A stretch of 64,000 nucleotides of DNA from JBCBTD01 sp039818825 (lineage in GTDB: Bacteria > Pseudomonadota > Alphaproteobacteria > Geminicoccales > Geminicoccaceae). A program made the translations under genes and the position numbers. Location: contig JBCBTD010000004.1 in the NCBI GenBank assembly GCA_039818825.1, forward strand, positions 57,118-121,117, in the 5' to 3' direction. Shown one piece after another: positions 57,627 to 64,000 of the stretch (position 1 is its first letter; each line of letters opens with the position of its first letter). The notes beneath the pieces were generated by a model. The model had not been told where the DNA came from. It searched no databases and saw nothing but the letters and a program-made list of their open reading frames with translations.

Positions 57627-58856
57627 ATGAAAGCTTGGTGGGATTCGCTGCTGCAACACCCTAGCGGCGGCGGCATCGTCTTGTTCCTCGCCGCGGTCGC
57701 CGCGATGGTCGTCGACAACAGCTTCCTCTCGCCGCTCTACGATCTCTTCAAGTCGTTGCAGCTCGGCATCCGCGTCGGCGACCTGATCATCGACAAGCCG
57801 TTGATCCTATGGGTCAACGACGGGCTGATGGCAGTGTTCTTCTTCCACGTCGGCCTCGAGATCAAACACGAGATGCGGGAAGGCAACCTGGCCGATCCCA
57901 AGCAGCTTCTGCTGCCGGCCGCGGCGGCAGTCGGTGGCATGGTCGTGCCCGCCGCCATCTACCTGGCGCTCAACACCGGCGATCCGCTGCTGCTGAAGGG
58001 GTGGGCGATCCCGGCCGCGACCGACATCGCCTTCGCGCTCGGCATCCTGACGCTACTCGGCCGACGGGTGCCGCTCCAGCTCAAGGTGTTTCTCCTGGCG
58101 CTCGCGATCATCGATGACATCGGCGCGATCGCGATCATCGCCGTCTTCTACACGACCGCGCTCTCGTTCACGGCACTCGAGGTGGCGGCGACGCTCTTGG
58201 CCCTGCTGTTGGTGATGAACCTCCTGGGTGTGCGCAAGGTCGCGCTCTACCTCTTGGTCGGCATCGCCCTTTGGGTAGCGGTCCTCAAGTCCGGCGTGCA
58301 CGCCACGTTGGCGGGCGTGCTGCTGGCCTTCTTCATTCCGACCAAGCTCCCGGATGGTCGTCGACCGGTCCACGAGCTGGAGCACGGGCTGAAGGGTTAC
58401 GTGGCCTTCCTGGTGATGCCGATCTTCGCCTTCGCCAACGCCGGGGTGAGCTTGGACAACCTCACCTTCGAGACGCTCTCCGGATCGCTGCCGCTCGGCA
58501 TCATCCTCGGGCTGGTGGTCGGCAAGCAACTCGGTGTCTTCGCGGCCACGGCGCTGGTCGTGGGCTCGGGTTTGGCCAAGCTGCCACCCGGCGTCGGCTG
58601 GGCTCAGGTCTACGGCGTCGCCTGCCTCGCAGGCGTCGGCTTCACCATGAGCCTGTTCATCGGCGGCCTCGCGTTCACAGAAGCCAACGTCCTGGCCACC
58701 GATCCGATCCTCGCGGAGACGGCGCTCAGCGTCGCCAATGGCTTGGTCGACCAAGTGCGTTACGGCGTGCTCACGGCGTCCGTGATCGCCGGTCTGATGG
58801 GCTTCTTGGTGCTGTTGCTGGCACCACGCAAACGCGACGTCGCGACACCGGGCTGA
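57627..58856 (+). CDS. nhaA: Na+/H+ antiporter NhaA, copy 2
   Basis: A 409-aa NhaA antiporter, clearly distinct from the copy at 51785. The conserved core reads FFHVGLEIKHEMREGNL, ATDIAFALGILTLLGRRVPL and LALAIIDDIGAIAIIAVFYT with the ion-binding Asp pair. The C-terminal ACLAGVGFTMSLFIGGLAF is also typical. Two NhaA copies within 6 kb suggest different pH ranges or sodium loads. It ends 24 bp from the convergent proV gene. Confidence 0.96.
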   Translation: MKAWWDSLLQHPSGGGIVLFLAAVAAMVVDNSFLSPLYDLFKSLQLGIRVGDLIIDKPLILWVNDGLMAVFFFHVGLEIKHEMREGNLADPKQLLLPAAAAVGGMVVPAAIYLALNTGDPLLLKGWAIPAATDIAFALGILTLLGRRVPLQLKVFLLALAIIDDIGAIAIIAVFYTTALSFTALEVAATLLALLLVMNLLGVRKVALYLLVGIALWVAVLKSGVHATLAGVLLAFFIPTKLPDGRRPVHELEHGLKGYVAFLVMPIFAFANAGVSLDNLTFETLSGSLPLGIILGLVVGKQLGVFAATALVVGSGLAKLPPGVGWAQVYGVACLAGVGFTMSLFIGGLAFTEANVLATDPILAETALSVANGLVDQVRYGVLTASVIAGLMGFLVLLLAPRKRDVATPG

Positions 58857-58880
58857 CCGACCAGCGGCCCGTGCCGGATC

Positions 58881-59996
<1,116 letters not shown>

Positions 59997-60001
59997 TGCC
60001 C

Positions 60002-61036
60002 TCAATGTTGTTGCGCCGCGTTGATGCGCGCGAGCGACGCCTTGCTCACCCGGTCCAGCATCACCGCCAAGAGCACGATGCCGAAGCCGGCGATCAGCCC
60101 GACGCCGAGTTCCAGATTGCGGATGCCGCGGAGCACGAGAACACCCAAACCAGGGGCGGACACCAGTGACGCGATCACGACCATGGCCAGCGACATCATG
60201 ATGGTCTGGTTGACCCCAGCCATGATGTTCGGCAGCGCCAGCGGAATCTCCACGTTGAAGAGCTTTTGCGCCGGGCTCATGCCGAAGGCGTCCGCCGCTT
60301 CGATCACGTCGCGATCGACCAGTCGGATGCCGAGATCGGTCAGCCGAACTACGGGCACGATCGCGTAGAGGATGATCGCGATGCCGTAGAGCTTCGATTC
60401 CGTCACACTGAACAAGAAGATCAGTGGGATCAGATAGACGAACGAAGGCAGCGTCTGCAGCATGTCGAGGATCGGTATGTTGATCCGGCGAAAGCCGTCG
60501 TACTTGGCCATCGTGATCCCGATCGGGACGCCGATCGCGACGCACAAAGCCGTGCAGACGAAGATGATCGAGAGCGTCTGGATCGCGTAGGAATAGTGGT
60601 CGATCAGGGCCAGCAGCATGAAGCTGATCGCCACGAACAGCGTGATCGCCGGCGACCGCGACACTCTGAAGACGAGCAGGAGGAGCAGCGGAATGACGAC
60701 CCACCAAGGCGTCACCGTGAAGGCCTCCAACGTGCCGTCGAGCAGCCAGCTGAGCGGTTGCGTCAACGGGTCGAGGACGAATTTGAGGCTGTCCTTGATC
60801 CCAAGGAACGCCGCTTCGACACCTTCGGTGAAGTCGCGTGTGCGGATGATCGCATGGCACGACTCGTGAAGCTCGTCGAGCGACGGGAACGGTGCCCGCC
60901 ACCAGGGCTCTGCAGCGATCTGCTGCCCGCTGCTCTGCGCGAGCAGCTGCTCCATGGTCATCGGCCCGTCGGACTTCTCGGCATCGCACCAGCCGCGCAA
61001 GCCCAACGTGTCGAACAACCAATCGTAGTAGGCCAT
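60002..61036 (-). CDS. proW: Glycine betaine/proline ABC transporter permease
   Basis: A 344-aa membrane permease. An N-terminal extension of about 100 residues precedes the helices (FTVTPWWVVIPLLLLLVFRV). The ABC2-type permease core has GIPIGITMAKY-like LCVAIGVPIGITMAKYDG, the loop DMLQTLPSFVYLIPLIFLFS, and the ATPase-docking EAADAFGMSPAQKLFNVEIP. It assembles with ProV and ProX. A hairpin lies in the proX-proW gap. Confidence 0.95.
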   Translation of the reverse strand: MAYYDWLFDTLGLRGWCDAEKSDGPMTMEQLLAQSSGQQIAAEPWWRAPFPSLDELHESCHAIIRTRDFTEGVEAAFLGIKDSLKFVLDPLTQPLSWLLDGTLEAFTVTPWWVVIPLLLLLVFRVSRSPAITLFVAISFMLLALIDHYSYAIQTLSIIFVCTALCVAIGVPIGITMAKYDGFRRINIPILDMLQTLPSFVYLIPLIFLFSVTESKLYGIAIILYAIVPVVRLTDLGIRLVDRDVIEAADAFGMSPAQKLFNVEIPLALPNIMAGVNQTIMMSLAMVVIASLVSAPGLGVLVLRGIRNLELGVGLIAGFGIVLLAVMLDRVSKASLARINAAQQH

Positions 61037-61104
61037 CAGCAGCCCCCCTTGTCGCCGGCACCCGGGCCGACCGGATCGCGGCTAGGTCCGACGCTGAGCC
61101 GGTG

Positions 61105-61136
61105 GCCGTCGGGACCGCGGCAACGGCCCCGACGGC
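61105..61136 (-). promoter_or_regulatory. Intercistronic stem-loop between proX and proW
   Basis: A perfect 9-bp inverted repeat (GCCGTCGGG / CCCGACGGC) with a 14-nt loop in the 121-bp gap between the binding-protein and permease genes. There is no T-run. The same arrangement occurs in the polyol operon at 1419-1447, and it probably tunes the ratio of binding protein to permease. Confidence 0.6.
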
Positions 61137-61157
61137 ACTCACCGCGTCGCCGCAAGA

Positions 61158-62129
61158 TTACTGCAAGAGCGGTGCCAGCTTCTCGCGCGCGTCATCGTTG
61201 AGCCAGTCGGCCCAGACGTCTTTGTAGTTGCTGAGGAAGTAGACGGCGGCCTCCTCGGGCGACGCGCTGTTCTCCTCCTGCCACGCGAGGATCTCGCCCA
61301 TCTGCTGGTTCGTGAAGGAAACATTGCGCATCAGCTCGACGATCTCGGGCTCGCGCTCGGCGAACGTCGTCGTCGCGCCCGTCAGCACCTCGGCATTCGG
61401 GTAGGCGGACTTGCCGGGGGTGGCGCAGTCCTCGCGAATGTTGCAGGCGTGAGCGTCGGAATCGTAAGCGCCGACGTCGACCATCGCCATCGGGTACTTC
61501 CCGAGCACCGACGTCGGCGCCCAGTAGTAACCGAACCACGGCGCCTCGTCGGCGTAGGCCGAGGCGATCGAGGTGGCGAGGGTCTCACCTGAACCGTGGT
61601 CGAACACCTCTAGGCCGTTGCCTTCCAGATCGTAGGCGACCTTCAGGTTGTCGTTGATGGTCCGGCAGCCCCAACCGTCCGGACAGTTGTGGAATCGGCC
61701 GCCCACCAGCTCCGGATTGGCGAGCACACCGTCGATCGTCGTCAGTTCGGGATGAGCGTCGGCAAGGTACTGCGGGATCCACCAAGCCTCAACGCCGCCG
61801 TCGGAAAGCACGTTGCCGAGCGTCGCGACTTTGCCCTCGGCCTCGAGTTCACGGTAGACGGGCGCAGAGTTGACCCACATCTCGGTGACGATGTCCGGGC
61901 TGCCGGTCTCGGCGACCGACGTGACGACCGGCACCGTGTCCGACGGCACGACGGTCACCGAACAGCCGTAGCCCTGCTCCATCAAGAACTTCGAAACGGC
62001 CGTCACCACCGTTGCCGAAGCCCAGTTCATTTCGCTGATCGACACCTCGCCGCAGTCGGCGTGCGCAGGTGCGATGGTCATGGCTGTGATGGCGACGGCA
62101 CTAGCCGCGCCCAACAGTTGCAGTTTCAT
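61158..62129 (-). CDS. proX: Glycine betaine/proline-type ABC transporter substrate-binding protein
   Basis: A 323-aa periplasmic binding protein. The signal peptide MKLQLLGAASAVAITAMTIAPAHA is followed by DCGEVSISEMNWASATVV. Aromatic residues for binding a quaternary amine are plentiful (NWAS, TEMWVNS, VEAWWIPQ, WFGYYWAPT). Two Cys pairs (for example in HNCPDGWGCR) may form disulfides. It captures betaine, choline or a similar compound for ProWV. First gene of the operon; ATG 62129 has GGGAGAG upstream. Confidence 0.93.
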   Translation of the reverse strand: MKLQLLGAASAVAITAMTIAPAHADCGEVSISEMNWASATVVTAVSKFLMEQGYGCSVTVVPSDTVPVVTSVAETGSPDIVTEMWVNSAPVYRELEAEGKVATLGNVLSDGGVEAWWIPQYLADAHPELTTIDGVLANPELVGGRFHNCPDGWGCRTINDNLKVAYDLEGNGLEVFDHGSGETLATSIASAYADEAPWFGYYWAPTSVLGKYPMAMVDVGAYDSDAHACNIREDCATPGKSAYPNAEVLTGATTTFAEREPEIVELMRNVSFTNQQMGEILAWQEENSASPEEAAVYFLSNYKDVWADWLNDDAREKLAPLLQ

Positions 62130-62448
62130 TCAAGCACTCTCCCATTTCGGCGCTTGGGCGCCGCGCGTCCTCGCAGTCGTCGTGCATCATCACAGTCGAC
62201 GCGGGCAGTCGCACGCTGCGATTGACCCGAGATGGGTCGGCGGTGGGCGCCACCGCAACGCAAATGAAGCTCGGCGACGTCTACGTCTGAACCGCCGATG
62301 ACAGGGAGGATTGTCGCTTTCGACGGGTTTGTCTACCCGGCGAGGCCGATTTCCGGCGGCGACGACCTGCAAGACGGGCACGACGGAATCGCCCAAGCCC
62401 GCAGAAACCAAAGGCCGAACGCCAGTGATCGTGGCGCATGGCCGCGAC
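62130..62448. promoter_or_regulatory. Intergenic region carrying the proX promoter
   Basis: A 319-bp interval between proX (start) and the LysR gene (end) with no supportable ORF. Two small adjacent inverted repeats occur, GACCC-N5-GGGTC at 62224-62238 and GCGGTG-N5-CACCGC at 62240-62256, about 95 to 130 bp upstream of proX. They could be operators or leader structures; no promoter boxes are certain. Confidence 0.4.
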
Positions 62449-63387
62449 CTATGTTGTGGTCGTCGCGGCCCGTTCGGCGCGCTTCCGCTTGGCCCCGGCC
62501 ACGACCTTGGCGACGTCGACGAAAGCGCGCAGCTTCGGCGCCAAGGTCGCCCGCTCCGGGTAGTAGAGAAACAGGCCAGGTTCGGTGATCGCCGCCGCAG
62601 GCAACACGTCGATCAACCGACCGGCGGCGAGATCGTCGGCGACCAGCGGCTCCAGCAGGTAAGCGAGCCCGAGCCCCTGCAGCGCCAACTCGCGGGCATA
62701 GAGCGCGTCGTTGACGATCAAGGGGCCGACCGCCTCGACCTCGACGTCCCGCTCGCCGTCGCGGAGTTCCCAGCGGTAGAGCCCCCCTGACGAAATCTGG
62801 CGGTAGCCGATGCAGGCGTGTTCGCGCAGGTCACGGATGTCTGCCGGCGCGCCACGTGCCTGGAGATAGCCGGGGGTACCGACGACCACGGCGCGGAACG
62901 GGGGCGTGAGGCGCACGGCGACCATGTCTTTCGCGATCATCGCCCCGAGGCGGATGCCGGCGTCGAACCCGCCCTCGACGATGTCCACGAAGCCGTCGTC
63001 GACGAACAGCTCGATCCGCAGATCGGGCCAGCGCTCGACCGCCTCTTTGACGATACGTGTGACGATCATCGGCAAGGCCACGCCCGGCGTGTTCAGCCGC
63101 AACAGGCCGCCGACCCGACCAGCCGAACCCCGCGCTTCGTCCAGCTGTGCCTGAAGTTCGGCCAGCGCCGGACCGGCGCCGGCCACCAAGCGGGAACCCG
63201 CCTCCGTAAGCACCACTCTTCGCGTGGTTCTAGCGAACAGAGGCGTGCCCAGGCGGTCCTCGACCAGCCGGATCGCGTGGCTCACTGCAGACGGACTCAT
63301 GCCGAGTTCGCCTGCAGCCGCGGCGAATCCGCCGCGCTTGGCTACGGCGAGTACCAGAGGCAGGTGGCCGAGCAGGTTGCGATCCAT
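62449..63387 (-). CDS. LysR family transcriptional regulator
   Basis: A 312-aa regulator. The N-terminal helix-turn-helix is LVLAVAKRGGFAAAAGELGMSPSAVSHAIRLVEDRLG (residues about 9-45), followed by LFARTTRRVVLTEAG. The effector domain follows (RIELFVDDGFVDIVEGGFDAGIRLG). ATG 63387 gives MDRNLLGHLPLV; an upstream TTG at 63405 lacks support. It is divergent from the aldo/keto reductase gene, the classical layout in which a LysR protein controls the neighbour and itself. Confidence 0.93.
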   Translation of the reverse strand: MDRNLLGHLPLVLAVAKRGGFAAAAGELGMSPSAVSHAIRLVEDRLGTPLFARTTRRVVLTEAGSRLVAGAGPALAELQAQLDEARGSAGRVGGLLRLNTPGVALPMIVTRIVKEAVERWPDLRIELFVDDGFVDIVEGGFDAGIRLGAMIAKDMVAVRLTPPFRAVVVGTPGYLQARGAPADIRDLREHACIGYRQISSGGLYRWELRDGERDVEVEAVGPLIVNDALYARELALQGLGLAYLLEPLVADDLAAGRLIDVLPAAAITEPGLFLYYPERATLAPKLRAFVDVAKVVAGAKRKRAERAATTTT

Positions 63388-63481
63388 TGATGAGCAAAAT
63401 CGCAAGGTACTTGAAGATCATGCGGCCTTATCGTCGATTTGAGTCGCGCGCAAGGTGGCGCCGAAGCTCGAGGAGACAGCC
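63388..63481. promoter_or_regulatory. LysR / aldo-keto reductase divergent promoter
   Basis: A 94-bp gap, AT-richer than its flanks, that must hold both promoters and the LysR binding site. GAGGAGAC just before 63482 is the ribosome site of the reductase. I cannot assign a unique T-N11-A box. Confidence 0.4.
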
Positions 63482-64000
63482 TTGACCGACATCAGCGATC
63501 TCGCCCGCTACTATACGCTCGGGCGCACCGGCCTCCGGGTCAGCCGGCTGGCGCTAGGCACCATGACCTTCGGCACGGAATGGGGCTGGGGCGCCGACGA
63601 ACGCACGGCCCGCGAGCTGTTCGACACCTATGTCGACGCCGGCGGCAATCTGTTCGACACCGCCGATCTCTATACCGGCGGCACGTCGGAGGAGTGGCTT
63701 GGCCGCTTCATCGCCGAACGTGGCATACGCGACCGCGTGGTCGTCGCCAGCAAGTATGGCTACGCCGCGGAGCCCGGCAACGCCAATGCCGGCGGCAACG
63801 GCCGCAAGAACCTGATGCGCGCGGTCGACGGCTCGCTGCGCCGGCTGGGCACTGACTATCTCGACCTCTATCTCGTCCACACCTGGGACCGGGTGACGCC
63901 GGTCGAGGAGGTCATGCGCACGTTCGACGATCTCGTCCGTGCGGGCAAAGTGCGGCATGTCGGCCTCTCCAACATCCCGCCTGGTACGCTGCCCGCGCGC
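63482..64000 (+). CDS. Aldo/keto reductase (partial, runs off right edge)
   Basis: The first 173 codons of an NADPH-dependent aldo/keto reductase. Start is TTG 63482 with GAGGAG upstream. The catalytic tetrad is visible: Asp in NLFDTADLYTGG, Tyr in the same block (DLY), Lys in VVVASKYGYA and His in LYLVHTWDR. LGRTGLRVSRLALGTMTFG at the start is typical of the AKR branch with yeast-like YajO members. It reduces an aldehyde or ketone; the substrate is unknown. Probably controlled by the divergent LysR protein. Confidence 0.93.
   Translation, partial: MTDISDLARYYTLGRTGLRVSRLALGTMTFGTEWGWGADERTARELFDTYVDAGGNLFDTADLYTGGTSEEWLGRFIAERGIRDRVVVASKYGYAAEPGNANAGGNGRKNLMRAVDGSLRRLGTDYLDLYLVHTWDRVTPVEEVMRTFDDLVRAGKVRHVGLSNIPPGTLPAR

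Overview
The window is a high-GC (roughly two-thirds G+C) chromosomal segment, almost certainly from an alphaproteobacterium of the Rhodospirillales/Geminicoccales type. The taxonomic clues are a three-subunit PntA/PntAB/PntB transhydrogenase, a COQ9-type rpsU-neighbour gene beside rpsU and def, an NDUFAF5-like methyltransferase, DUF2783, an Atm1-like exporter, a SmoEFG-type polyol ABC transporter and a TRAP transporter. I see no insertion sequence, phage, CRISPR array or plasmid backbone. Both ends cut through genes: a permease on the left and an aldo/keto reductase on the right.

Layout. 1-2773 (minus): polyol/sugar ABC transporter (binding protein, two permeases) with a structured upstream control region. 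2910-3916: secreted DUF2092 protein plus a tiny partner. 3978-6786 (minus): complete TRAP transporter, divergent from 7026-13066 (plus), a tightly overlapping catabolic cluster (Gfo/Idh/MocA dehydrogenase, two MaoC hydratases, acyl-CoA dehydrogenase, SDR, TIM-barrel isomerase, enolase-superfamily dehydratase). 13230-22080: three-gene GlgE-pathway operon (GlgE, TreS-maltokinase fusion, GlgB) converting trehalose to branched alpha-glucan. 22138-22213: tRNA-Ala(GGC). 22355-35687: mostly single housekeeping and accessory genes (PilZ-like, unknown, BacNav sodium channel, TusA-like, two MATE pumps, methyltransferase, bactofilin, PfkB kinase, EamA exporter, PLP dehydratase, DUF2237, MarR, DUF2783, ADP-ribosylglycohydrolase-like).

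36177-38009 is a three-gene overlapping operon that looks like an uncharacterised TolQ/ExbB-type ion-driven motor. Its TolR/ExbD-like partner keeps the membrane aspartate but carries an unusual periplasmic beta-rich domain. It is followed by a degenerate GGDEF-EAL protein (38064-39755) and an Atm1-like ABC exporter. 41885-43500: rpsU, def and the COQ9-like gene. 44400-45932: HlyU-like, K+ channel with zinc ribbon, lipoprotein. 46109-48970: pnt genes. 49179-58856: universal stress protein, gamma-glutamyltransferase, two NhaA antiporters, ureohydrolase, lipocalin, PaiB-like, multicopper oxidase. 58881-62129: ProVWX betaine importer. 62449-64000: LysR and divergent aldo/keto reductase.

How the genes work together: sodium and osmotic homeostasis recurs (two NhaA, ProXWV, trehalose/glucan conversion, BacNav channel, K+ channel), which suggests a saline or fluctuating-osmolarity habitat. 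This is inference. Functional calls rest on motif recognition by eye; no database search was run.
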